NCBI GenBank assembly: GCA_023437345.1
Contig: JAEZGC010000005.1
Span: 1-10,082 of the forward strand
DNA length: 10,082 bases
Direction: 5' to 3'
DNA from: Actinomycetes bacterium
GTDB lineage: Bacteria > Actinomycetota > Actinomycetes > Propionibacteriales > Propionibacteriaceae
The notes beneath the pieces were generated by a model. It was not told the DNA's origin and searched no databases. It worked only from the letters and a program-made list of their open reading frames with translations. Position 1 is the stretch's first letter. Each line of letters opens with the position of its first letter. This document shows positions 1 through 5,770 of this stretch, in pieces. The position numbers and the translations under genes were made by a program.

Positions 1-1385
1 GCGAATTCCGATTCCACGCAGGACAGCGTAGGGGCGATCGAGAAGTCGGCCACGCCAAGCCCCACCAGCCCGGTCACGGCAGCGCCGAGGCTGTTCGCCT
101 GGACGGTCACGCTGCGGCGCCGGACCGGCACGCCCCAGATGTCGGCCAGCAGCGCCAGCCACACGTCGCTGACGGCGCCGCCGCCGATCACGTCCACCGC
201 CTCAGCCTCCCGGCCGCCCCGCAAGGGGGCCATGCACAAGGCGAGGGAGTAGCCCACACCCTCCAGCACCGCACGGGTCAGGTGGTGCCGCCGGTGGTGC
301 ATTCGCAGCCCGAGGAACACCCCGGAGGCGTCCGGATCCCACCACGGGGACCGTTCCCCGGTCAGGTACGGCAGGAAGAACAGTCCCTCGTCGGCGGCGA
401 CCGCGTCCGCCGCGGCGGCCACCAGGTCGCCCACTTCCACGGGTTGCTCGCCGAGCGCCTCGGCCGACCACTGCAGGGAGCCGGCGCCGGTCTGGGTGGT
501 GGCGAAGGCTCCGAACCGGCCGGGCACCACGTGGCGGAAGCTGAACGAGCGGCGCTCCGGGTCGAGCACCGGTGCAGCCGAGGTGGTGGCGTACCACGCC
601 GAGGTGCCCAGGCACACGTAGCCGGGGGAGTCCGGGGCTACGCAGCCGGCCCCGACCGAGGCCATCGGCCCGTCGCCGCCGCCGGCGACGACGCGGGTGC
701 CGGGTCGCAGGCCGAGCTCCGTCGCCGCCTGCGCCGTGAGCGTCCCGATCACCGTGGTCGACTCGACGATCTCGGGCCACAGGCCGGCCGGGACCTCAGC
801 TGCGTCCAGCAGCATGGGCGACCAGTTGCCGGACGTCAGGTCGTAGGCGTCTGTGGACGAGGCGTCGGAATGGTCAGTGACCAGGGTTCCGGTGAGCCGC
901 AGGTTCACATAGTCCTTGGCTACGCAGACCGCCGCCGTGGCCTCGTAGGCGGCGGGCTCGTGTTCGCGCACCCACATGAGCTTGGGCAACGGATAGGTGG
1001 CGGCGAGCCGGTGCCCGGTCACCCGGTAGGCGGTGTCGTCACCCACCGTGGCTGCCAGTCGCGCCGCTTCGATCGAGGCCCGTTGGTCGGACCAGATCAT
1101 CGCGGGCCGCACCGGCGTGCCGGTGGCGTCGAGCATGACCAGCCCCATCATCTGGCCCGAGACGCAGATGCCGTCCACCTGCCGGGGCGGTGTCGCAGTC
1201 GTCGCGAGGAGCTCCCGGGTCGTCTCCACCACAGCGCGCCACCAGTCCCGCGGGTCCTGCTCGCTCGTGGTGTCGGCGGCATAGCGAGTGTCGTAGGACG
1301 ATGTCGCGCTGGCGATCATCCGGCCGTCGGCGGCGTGGAGCGACGCCTTGTTGCCCGTGGTGCCCAGGTCGTGAGCGATGAGCAT
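1..1385 (-). CDS. FGGY-family sugar kinase, XylB type (3' end beyond window)
   Basis: Predicted cytoplasmic ATP-dependent kinase of a ketose or related sugar. The 461 visible residues show the whole FGGY signature set: N-terminal phosphate loop DLGTTGNK (6-13), SGQMMG (76-81), WSDQRA (98-103), the GGGDGPMAS segment with probable catalytic base D238, GTSAW (260-264), the XylB-like block LPYLTGERSPWWDP (338-351), the C-terminal ATP-site motif IGGGAVSDVW (400-409) and NSLGAA (431-436). XylB-type kinases are about 480-510 aa, so only a few tens of residues are missing. The ATG at 1385 is chosen because AGAGGA (1391-1396) lies 5 nt upstream and the phosphate loop follows at once. It is the fifth gene of the minus-strand operon, 80 nt behind the binding-protein gene and beyond a strong hairpin. 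The fold is clear. The substrate (L-fuculose, D-xylulose, D-ribulose or another) cannot be read from sequence. It belongs to a different FGGY branch from the rhamnulokinase at 5767. Confidence 0.9.
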   Translation of the reverse strand, partial: MLIAHDLGTTGNKASLHAADGRMIASATSSYDTRYAADTTSEQDPRDWWRAVVETTRELLATTATPPRQVDGICVSGQMMGLVMLDATGTPVRPAMIWSDQRASIEAARLAATVGDDTAYRVTGHRLAATYPLPKLMWVREHEPAAYEATAAVCVAKDYVNLRLTGTLVTDHSDASSTDAYDLTSGNWSPMLLDAAEVPAGLWPEIVESTTVIGTLTAQAATELGLRPGTRVVAGGGDGPMASVGAGCVAPDSPGYVCLGTSAWYATTSAAPVLDPERRSFSFRHVVPGRFGAFATTQTGAGSLQWSAEALGEQPVEVGDLVAAAADAVAADEGLFFLPYLTGERSPWWDPDASGVFLGLRMHHRRHHLTRAVLEGVGYSLALCMAPLRGGREAEAVDVIGGGAVSDVWLALLADIWGVPVRRRSVTVQANSLGAAVTGLVGLGVADFSIAPTLSCVESEF

Positions 1386-1409
1386 GGAGTTCCTCTTCGA
1401 GAAAGGGAA

Positions 1410-1442
1410 GTGGGGGCGGTCCGGCGTTCAGACCGCCCCCAC
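1410..1442 (-). terminator. Intercistronic hairpin, possible partial terminator
   Basis: A perfect 12-bp inverted repeat (1410-1421 against 1431-1442, with G/C-rich arms) encloses a 9-nt loop in the 80-nt gap between the binding-protein stop and the kinase start. On the transcribed minus strand the stem is followed by TTCCCTTTC, a pyrimidine-rich but interrupted T tract. This fits a leaky terminator, or a 3' stabiliser that keeps binding-protein mRNA more abundant than kinase mRNA, as is common behind solute-binding-protein genes. Complete termination is unlikely if the kinase relies on the same transcript, because I see no convincing promoter in the remaining gap. Confidence 0.7.
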
Positions 1443-1465
1443 CAGGGACCTACCGCAACCAGCGA

Positions 1466-2464
1466 CTACTTGTAGAGGACCGCCTGGATCTTCTCGTCGT
1501 TGATGTTGGTCTTGTCGTACCAGTAGAAGCCGGTGTCGATGACCTTGGGAACGGTTTCGCCGTTCAGGGTCTTCACGGCGGCGGCGACGACCTGCTCGCC
1601 GATGCCGACCGGGTTCTGGGTGATGGCGCCGGCCATCGTGCCGTCGTTGATCGCGTTGATCTGGTCGGTGCCGGAGTCGAAGCCGATCAGGACGATCTTG
1701 CCCGCCATGCCCTTCTGCTGGGTGGCCTTGATGCCGCCGATGGCGGTGCCCTCGTTGGCAAGGAAGATGCCCTTGAGGTCCTTGTTCGCCTCGATGATCG
1801 ACGACGCGATGTCGGCGCTCAGGTTCGGGTCACCCTTGCCGTACTGGGGCTCGAGCACATTGACGTCGGGGCAGGTGGCCTTCATGCCCTCGAGGAAGCC
1901 GTCGCGACGGTCCTGGCCGGTCCGCGAGGTCTGGTCGTGGACCATGACGCCGACGGTGCCGGAGCCACCGGTGAGCTCACACATGTGCTTCGCGGCCTCG
2001 GCAGCGGCGGCCTTGTTGTCGGTGGCAGCGGTGGAGACCGGGATGTCGGAGTCAACGCCGGAGTCGAAGGCGACGACCGGGATGTTGGCGTCCTTGAACT
2101 GCTGGAGCACCGGCGCGGCGGCCTTGCTGTCCAGCGCGGCGAAACCGAGCGCGGCAGGCTTCTTCGCCAGGGCCGCGGTCAGCATGTTCATCTGCGCCTC
2201 GACCTCGGACTCGGTGGCGGGGCCCTCGAAGGTGATCGTGACGCCGTCCTTCTCGGCTTGCTGCTCCGCACCCTGCTTCACGGCCTGCCAGAACTGGTGC
2301 TGGAAGCCCTTGGAGACGATGGCGATGTACGGCTTCTCGCCCGAGGTCGGCTCGCCGGAGGCGCTGCCGCCGGGGGCCGCTGTCGGGGTCGGAGAGGCGC
2401 AGGCCGCCAGGGCCAGCGAGGCTGCCGCGCCGAGCGCGACGAGCCCCATTGAAATCTTCCGCAT
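1466..2464 (-). CDS. Sugar ABC transporter substrate-binding lipoprotein (RbsB-like)
   Basis: Extracytoplasmic lipid-anchored sugar receptor of 332 aa that delivers ligand to the permease encoded just upstream. Residues 1-22 form a lipoprotein signal (MRK, hydrophobic core, lipobox LAAC with C22), followed by a Ser/Thr/Pro/Gly linker to about 44. The mature part is a periplasmic-binding-protein type 1 fold: YIAIVSKGFQHQFW (46-59), VVAFDSGV (130-137; D134 at the ligand position), RTGQDRRDGF (181-190; an Arg at the sugar site), FLANEGTAIGG (234-244; N237), GFDSG (261-265; D263) and ITQNPVGIGEQ (281-291; Q283). These match the ribose-binding-protein contact positions. C162 and C198 could form a disulphide. 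The start at 2464 has AAGGAG (2471-2476) 6 nt upstream; the reading frame stays open farther upstream but there runs antisense to nothing and inside the permease gene in another frame. Ligand is inferred to be L-fucose, L-rhamnose or a related pentose from the operon, not from the pocket. Confidence 0.93.
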   Translation of the reverse strand: MRKISMGLVALGAAASLALAACASPTPTAAPGGSASGEPTSGEKPYIAIVSKGFQHQFWQAVKQGAEQQAEKDGVTITFEGPATESEVEAQMNMLTAALAKKPAALGFAALDSKAAAPVLQQFKDANIPVVAFDSGVDSDIPVSTAATDNKAAAAEAAKHMCELTGGSGTVGVMVHDQTSRTGQDRRDGFLEGMKATCPDVNVLEPQYGKGDPNLSADIASSIIEANKDLKGIFLANEGTAIGGIKATQQKGMAGKIVLIGFDSGTDQINAINDGTMAGAITQNPVGIGEQVVAAAVKTLNGETVPKVIDTGFYWYDKTNINDEKIQAVLYK

Positions 2465-2511
2465 CTGATTCTCCTTCGTTGGGTTGTTGCGGGAGTTCTT
2501 GGGTGGGGTGG

Positions 2512-3528
2512 TCAGGTGGTTGCGGCGCGCCGGGCCCGCAACTGGTCGATGAAGACGACGACGAGGATGACCAGGCCGAGGATGACGCTCTGCCACTCCT
2601 GGCGCACCGAGAGGATCTGCAGGCCGTTGTTGATCACCGAGATGATCAGCGCCCCGATGATCGTGCCGACGATGGTGCCCTTGCCGCCCGACAGGGAGGT
2701 GCCGCCGATCACGACCGCGGCGATCGCCTGGAGCTCGTAGCCGGCCCCGGTCGCGGGCTGCGCCGAACCGAGCCGCGCGGAGATCATGATCGCGGCCAGG
2801 CCGACGAACAGGCCGGCGACTGCGTAGATCACGACCAGCCACTTGCGGGTGTTGATGCCCGACAGCGCGGTGGCCTCCTCGTTGCTGCCGATCGAGATGT
2901 CGTAGCGCCCCAGCAGGGTCTTGTTGAGCAGGACGTAGGCGACCAGCGCTGCCAGGGCGAGGACCAGCACCGCGTTGGGGAACCGGGTGCCGGGGATGAT
3001 GTTGCCGGTCGAGAGCCAGATGTAGCCGGCGTGCAGGGTGGTGTCGAAGTAGATCGGGCGGGCGTCCGAGATCACCAGGGCGAGGCCCTGGGCGACCAGC
3101 ATCATGGCCAGGGTCGCGATGAACGGCGGCAGCCGCAGGACTGCCACGTTGATCCCGTTGACCAGGCCGACCAGGCCCCCGAACAGGATCGTCAGGATGA
3201 TCCCCAGCCACACCGGGATCCCCCAGTTGACTATGAACGTCGCCGACATCACCGCGGACAGCGTCATGGCGGTACCCACCGACAGGTCGATGCCGCTGGT
3301 GATGATCACCAGCGTGGCGGCCAGGGAGAGCAGACCCACCACGGTGGTCGAGAACAGGATCGTCGTGACGTTTGAGTACTGCGGGAAGATGTCAGGGCTG
3401 GCGATCGAGAACACCAGGAAGATGAGGACGAGGCCGGCCAGCGCCATCAGCTGCTGGACGCGTTCGCGCCAGGAGATCCCCGTGGTGAGCTTCGGGGCCT
3501 TCTCGGTCGCGGCGGTGTCGGTCGACAT
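2512..3528 (-). CDS. Sugar ABC transporter permease (RbsC-like)
   Basis: Integral membrane permease of 338 aa, the usual length for the RbsC/AraH (BPD_transp_2) family, with a series of hydrophobic segments consistent with 8-10 membrane spans. A polar cytoplasmic N-terminus runs to about residue 24. Family motifs are clear: IITSGIDLSVGTAMTLSA (about 75-92), SIGSNEEATALSGINTRKW (the cytoplasmic loop that meets the ATPase) and GGTSLSGGKGTIVGTIIGAL followed by an INNGL segment near the C-terminus. The stretch ends in a basic tail (RARRAATT). Only one permease gene is present, so the transporter probably uses a homodimer, as RbsC does. Its ATG shares one base with the ATPase stop (TGATG, 3526-3530), which indicates coupled translation. 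The binding-protein gene follows after 47 nt with its own ribosome site. Confidence 0.95.
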   Translation of the reverse strand: MSTDTAATEKAPKLTTGISWRERVQQLMALAGLVLIFLVFSIASPDIFPQYSNVTTILFSTTVVGLLSLAATLVIITSGIDLSVGTAMTLSAVMSATFIVNWGIPVWLGIILTILFGGLVGLVNGINVAVLRLPPFIATLAMMLVAQGLALVISDARPIYFDTTLHAGYIWLSTGNIIPGTRFPNAVLVLALAALVAYVLLNKTLLGRYDISIGSNEEATALSGINTRKWLVVIYAVAGLFVGLAAIMISARLGSAQPATGAGYELQAIAAVVIGGTSLSGGKGTIVGTIIGALIISVINNGLQILSVRQEWQSVILGLVILVVVFIDQLRARRAATT

Positions 3529-5105
3529 CAGATCTCTGCTTTCTCGGTTGCGGGGACGATCACATCGTCGCGGTGGGTGGCCAGGCGCATGATCGCCTCC
3601 TGGCTTGCGTCATTGGTGGGGAGGATCCCGGTGACCCGGCCGTCGGCCATGACCACGATCCGGTGCGACATCCGCAGCACTTCGGGCAGCTCGGAGGAGA
3701 TCATGATGATCGACTTGCCCTGCTCGGCCAGCCGGTTGAGCAGCTGGTAGATCTCTTCCTTCGCCCCGACGTCGATGCCGCGGGTGGGCTCGTCGAAGAT
3801 CAGGATGTCGCAGTCCTTGACCAGCCAGCGCGCAATGATCGTCTTCTGCTGGTTCCCGCCGGAGAGGTACTTCACGAGCTGGTTCACCGACGGCGTCTTG
3901 ATGCTGAGCTGCTTGCGCGAGGCCTCCGCCGCTTCGCGGATGGCCTTCTCGCGGACGAAGCCCGCGCGGGAGAACTTCTCGCCCATCGAGCTGATCGCGA
4001 CATTGTGGGCCACTGACAGCGGGATCATCAGGCCGAGCCGCTTGCGGTCCTCGGACAGGTAGCTGATCCCGAGCCCGGCGGCCTGCGCGGGGGAGTGGAT
4101 GGTCACCTTGTCGCCGTTCAGCCTGACCTCGCCGGCGGTGATCGGGTCGGCCCCGACCAGGGCACGGGCGACCTCGGTCCGTCCGGCGCCCATCAGGCCC
4201 GCGAAGCCGAGGATCTCGCCCTTGTGCAGGTCGAAGCTGACGTCCTTCAGCAGCGCCTTCGTGGCCAGGCCCGACACGCTCAGCACCGCCGGCCGGTCGT
4301 CCCTGACGTTCTCGGGGCGGGCGTTGGTGTTGATGGCCCGGCCGACCATCTTCGAGATGACCTCGTCGAGGCTGGTGTCGGCCATCGGCATGGTGTCGAT
4401 GTAGTGGCCGTCGCGGATCACGGTGATCCGGTCGGCGATCCGCTTGAGCTCGGCCATCCGGTGGGAGATGTAGACGACACCGGTGGACGGCGTGATGAAG
4501 CGCCGGATCAGCTCGTGCAGCTGGTCGACCTCAGCGTCGTTGAGCGCGGCCGTCGGCTCGTCCATGATGAGGACCTTCGTGGAGTCGAAGGACAGGGCCT
4601 TCGCGATCTCCACCATCTGCTGCTTGGCCACGGTGAGGCTGGACACCAGGGCCTTCGGGTCGAGGTTCAGCTCGAGGCGCTGCAGCAGCTCCCTGGTTTG
4701 GCGGACCTGGGCGCCCGGTCGGGTGAAGAAGCCGGCGCTGAGCGGTTCCCGCCCGAGCCAGATGTTCTCCGCGACGGTGAGGTGCGGGACGAGGTTGAGC
4801 TCCTGGTGGATGATCGACAGCCCGGCCTCCTGCGCCTCCTTGGGCGTGCTGGCGGTGAGCGGCTCGCCGTTGATCCAGAACTCGCCCTCCTCCTTGGTGT
4901 AGATGCCGGTGAGCAGCTTCATCAGGGTGGACTTGCCGGCGCCGTTCTCCCCGACCAGGCCGAGCACCTCTCCCTTGCGCAGGTCGAGGCGCATGCCTTC
5001 CAGGGCCTTCACGCCGGGGAAGCTCTTGCTGACCCCCTCCACCTGCAGCAGCAGGTCCGGATCGCGGTCGAGGCGGACGGTGCCAGGTTCTGCGGCGACG
5101 CTCAT
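3528..5105 (-). CDS. Sugar ABC transporter ATP-binding protein, two ABC domains (RbsA/MglA-like)
   Basis: Cytoplasmic energy-coupling subunit of 525 aa, normal for RbsA-type proteins with duplicated ABC domains. Domain 1 (about 20-255) has Walker A GENGAGKST (52-60), Q-loop HQELN (100-104), a degenerate signature LTVAKQQ (157-163), Walker B VLIMDEP (178-184) and H-loop H215. Domain 2 (about 275-510) has a degenerate Walker A GLMGAGRT (303-310) without the Lys, an intact signature LSGGNQQ (414-420), Walker B LIFDEP (435-440) and the D-loop region RGID (442-445). The asymmetry is normal in this family: domain 1 supplies the intact Walker A and domain 2 the intact signature. The start at 5105 (MSVAAEPG) overlaps the fucU stop by 4 nt (ATGA), which suggests coupling. 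An in-frame upstream extension to 5300 lies wholly inside fucU and has no homology-like content. The sugar is inferred from the neighbours. Confidence 0.95.
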   Translation of the reverse strand: MSVAAEPGTVRLDRDPDLLLQVEGVSKSFPGVKALEGMRLDLRKGEVLGLVGENGAGKSTLMKLLTGIYTKEEGEFWINGEPLTASTPKEAQEAGLSIIHQELNLVPHLTVAENIWLGREPLSAGFFTRPGAQVRQTRELLQRLELNLDPKALVSSLTVAKQQMVEIAKALSFDSTKVLIMDEPTAALNDAEVDQLHELIRRFITPSTGVVYISHRMAELKRIADRITVIRDGHYIDTMPMADTSLDEVISKMVGRAINTNARPENVRDDRPAVLSVSGLATKALLKDVSFDLHKGEILGFAGLMGAGRTEVARALVGADPITAGEVRLNGDKVTIHSPAQAAGLGISYLSEDRKRLGLMIPLSVAHNVAISSMGEKFSRAGFVREKAIREAAEASRKQLSIKTPSVNQLVKYLSGGNQQKTIIARWLVKDCDILIFDEPTRGIDVGAKEEIYQLLNRLAEQGKSIIMISSELPEVLRMSHRIVVMADGRVTGILPTNDASQEAIMRLATHRDDVIVPATEKAEI

Positions 5106-5527
5106 GCGCCCACCACCGGGGTCACGCCCTTGCGGAAGATGGCGTTGCCGAAGATCCGGGTCTCTCCGGTGCGGATGACCAGCTCGGCCTGCGCAGCGAG
5201 GTCGTAGAACGCGAACCGCTCGATCATCCGATACGGCTCGCCGTCCAGGCGGGCTGCCTCGATGAGCTCTTCCTGGACCGGCTGCACGCCGTCGGGGCAC
5301 TCCATCAGGTCCAGCGTGGGCCCGTAGGTGTCGGGCACCAGCACCGACCTGACGGCGGCGAGGACCCGCGGCGAGCTCAGCCCGGGCAGGTCGATCAGGT
5401 GCTTCTTCGCGAGCGCCGCAGCTGTGAAGTGGGCGTCAGCGATGACCACCGCGTTCCCGTGCCCCATCTCGTCGAGGGCCAGCAGCATGCGGCCGGTCAG
5501 CAGGGGGTCAATATTCAGCAGCACCAT
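5102..5527 (-). CDS. fucU: L-fucose mutarotase-like protein, RbsD/FucU family
   Basis: Small cytoplasmic enzyme that interconverts the anomers of L-fucose (or a related sugar) so that the isomerase receives its preferred form. The 141 aa match the length and motif order of FucU: IDPLLTGRMLLALDEMGHGN (6-25, with the conserved H23), VVIADAHF (27-34), ERFAFYDLAAQAELVIRTGE (103-122) and the C-terminal FGNAIFRKGVTP (126-137). FucU resemblance is stronger than RbsD resemblance because of the DAHF and RFAFY segments. It is the first gene of the minus-strand operon and overlaps the ATPase start (ATGA). GGAGG (5530-5534) lies only 2 nt from the ATG at 5527 but 5 nt from the next codon, GTG at 5524, so translation may really begin at GTG and give 140 aa. 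L-Rhamnose mutarotases belong to a different family (RhaM), so this gene argues for L-fucose or a fucose-like substrate. Confidence 0.92.
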   Translation of the reverse strand: MVLLNIDPLLTGRMLLALDEMGHGNAVVIADAHFTAAALAKKHLIDLPGLSSPRVLAAVRSVLVPDTYGPTLDLMECPDGVQPVQEELIEAARLDGEPYRMIERFAFYDLAAQAELVIRTGETRIFGNAIFRKGVTPVVGA

Positions 5528-5537
5528 TGCCTCCGAG

Positions 5538-5560
5538 CAGAAATCGATTTCTGTATCCTA
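5538..5560 (-). promoter_or_regulatory. Operator palindrome and -10 element of the fucU-transport operon
   Basis: CAGAAATCGATTTCTG (5538-5553) is a perfect 16-bp palindrome centred on CG, a layout typical of LacI-family operators. On the minus strand it lies immediately downstream of TAGGAT (5560-5555), a plausible -10 hexamer, so it would cover the transcription start and end just before the fucU ribosome site. The -35 position at 17-bp spacing (GGCGCA) is poor, which suggests a weak or activated promoter. Its half-site shares the inner AATC with the operators at 5695 and 7247 but differs in the outer bases. Confidence 0.6.
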
Positions 5561-5589
5561 GACAGCAGTTTGCCGGTTGCGCCAGTCGC

Positions 5590-5611
5590 GTGATCCGATT
5601 GTGATAATCGG
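5590..5611. promoter_or_regulatory. Possible activator site: repeated GTGAT and inverted CCGATT/AATCGG
   Basis: GTGAT occurs at 5590-5594 and again at 5601-5605, exactly 11 bp or one helical turn apart. The second copy is the spacer of an inverted repeat CCGATT-N5-AATCGG (5595-5611). The element lies just upstream of the weak -35 of the fucU promoter, where an activator would be expected to bind. The TTGTGATAA portion recalls a CRP/GlxR half-site but lacks the matching second half. Regulator identity is unknown. Confidence 0.35.
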
Positions 5612-5661
5612 GCCACCACGTAACGCCTGGACGGTCCGGCAGGCGCCGGTCGCCTCGCCCC

Positions 5662-5690
5662 TTGACAGGGGGAAGGGGGCCACCTACGAT
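5662..5690 (+). promoter_or_regulatory. Housekeeping-sigma promoter of the rhaB operon
   Basis: A consensus -35 TTGACA (5662-5667) is separated by exactly 17 bp from TACGAT (5685-5690), a good actinobacterial -10. Transcription would start near 5696-5698, inside the operator that follows. The leader to the first ATG is about 25 nt. The -35 is flanked by CCCC and GGGG runs. This is the strongest promoter in the window. Confidence 0.8.
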
Positions 5691-5692
5691 CG

Positions 5693-5708
5693 GTTGAAAC
5701 GATTCATA
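5693..5708. promoter_or_regulatory. LacI-type operator of the rhaB operon
   Basis: The core TGAAACGATTCA (5695-5706) is an inverted repeat centred on CG with one mismatched pair, in the style of LacI-family sites. It starts a few bases after the -10 element and covers the predicted start of transcription, the usual arrangement for repression released by the sugar or a pathway intermediate. The reverse complement of the site at 7247-7262 (GTTGTAACGATTCAAC) differs from 5693-5708 (GTTGAAACGATTCATA) at only three positions, which supports one shared regulator. The regulator gene is not in the window. Confidence 0.65.
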
Positions 5709-5722
5709 CGCGAGGAAGCGAT

Positions 5723-5770
5723 ATGCCCACCGTTTGCCCCACCGCCAGTCGCCGGCACACCCTCCGATGA
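5723..5770 (+). CDS. 15-codon leader ORF overlapping the rhaB start
   Basis: ATG at 5723 has a good ribosome site, GAGGAAG (5712-5718), ending 4 nt upstream (6 nt from its AGGA core). It opens a frame encoding MPTVCPTASRRHTLR and stops with TGA at 5768-5770. The stop overlaps the rhaB ATG (5767-5769) as ATGA. The rhaB ATG itself is preceded by CACACCCTCCG, with no Shine-Dalgarno sequence, so ribosomes that finish the leader may re-initiate on rhaB. The peptide has no recognisable domain and is probably not functional in itself. The alternative is that this ATG is chance and rhaB starts at TTG 5734. Confidence 0.5.
   Translation: MPTVCPTASRRHTLR

Noticed and set aside
282..1475. A 397-codon plus-strand open frame.
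   Set aside because: It lies antisense to the FGGY kinase, which has every family motif in the minus frame.
1533..2468. A 311-codon plus-strand open frame that looks less biased than the other shadows.
   Set aside because: It is antisense to the binding protein. Its Ser/Ala/Met-rich sequence reflects complementary codons, and the minus frame has a lipobox and sugar-site residues.
2465..3211. N-terminal extension of the binding-protein frame, upstream of 2464.
   Set aside because: It overlaps the permease gene out of frame, is Arg/Pro rich, and would bury the lipoprotein signal and the ribosome site at 2471-2476 inside the protein.
5106..5300. N-terminal extension of the ABC ATPase frame, upstream of 5105.
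   Set aside because: It lies wholly inside fucU in another frame and is Arg-rich. The ATGA overlap start gives a normal RbsA-type length.
5636..5649. Short CCGGC/GCCGG inverted repeat in the control region.
   Set aside because: A 5-bp G/C stem is expected by chance at this base composition and has no positional relation to a promoter element.
5734..5766. TTG start extending RhaB by 11 residues.
   Set aside because: The extra residues are unlike the family, whose members begin at the phosphate loop; kept only as an alternative start.
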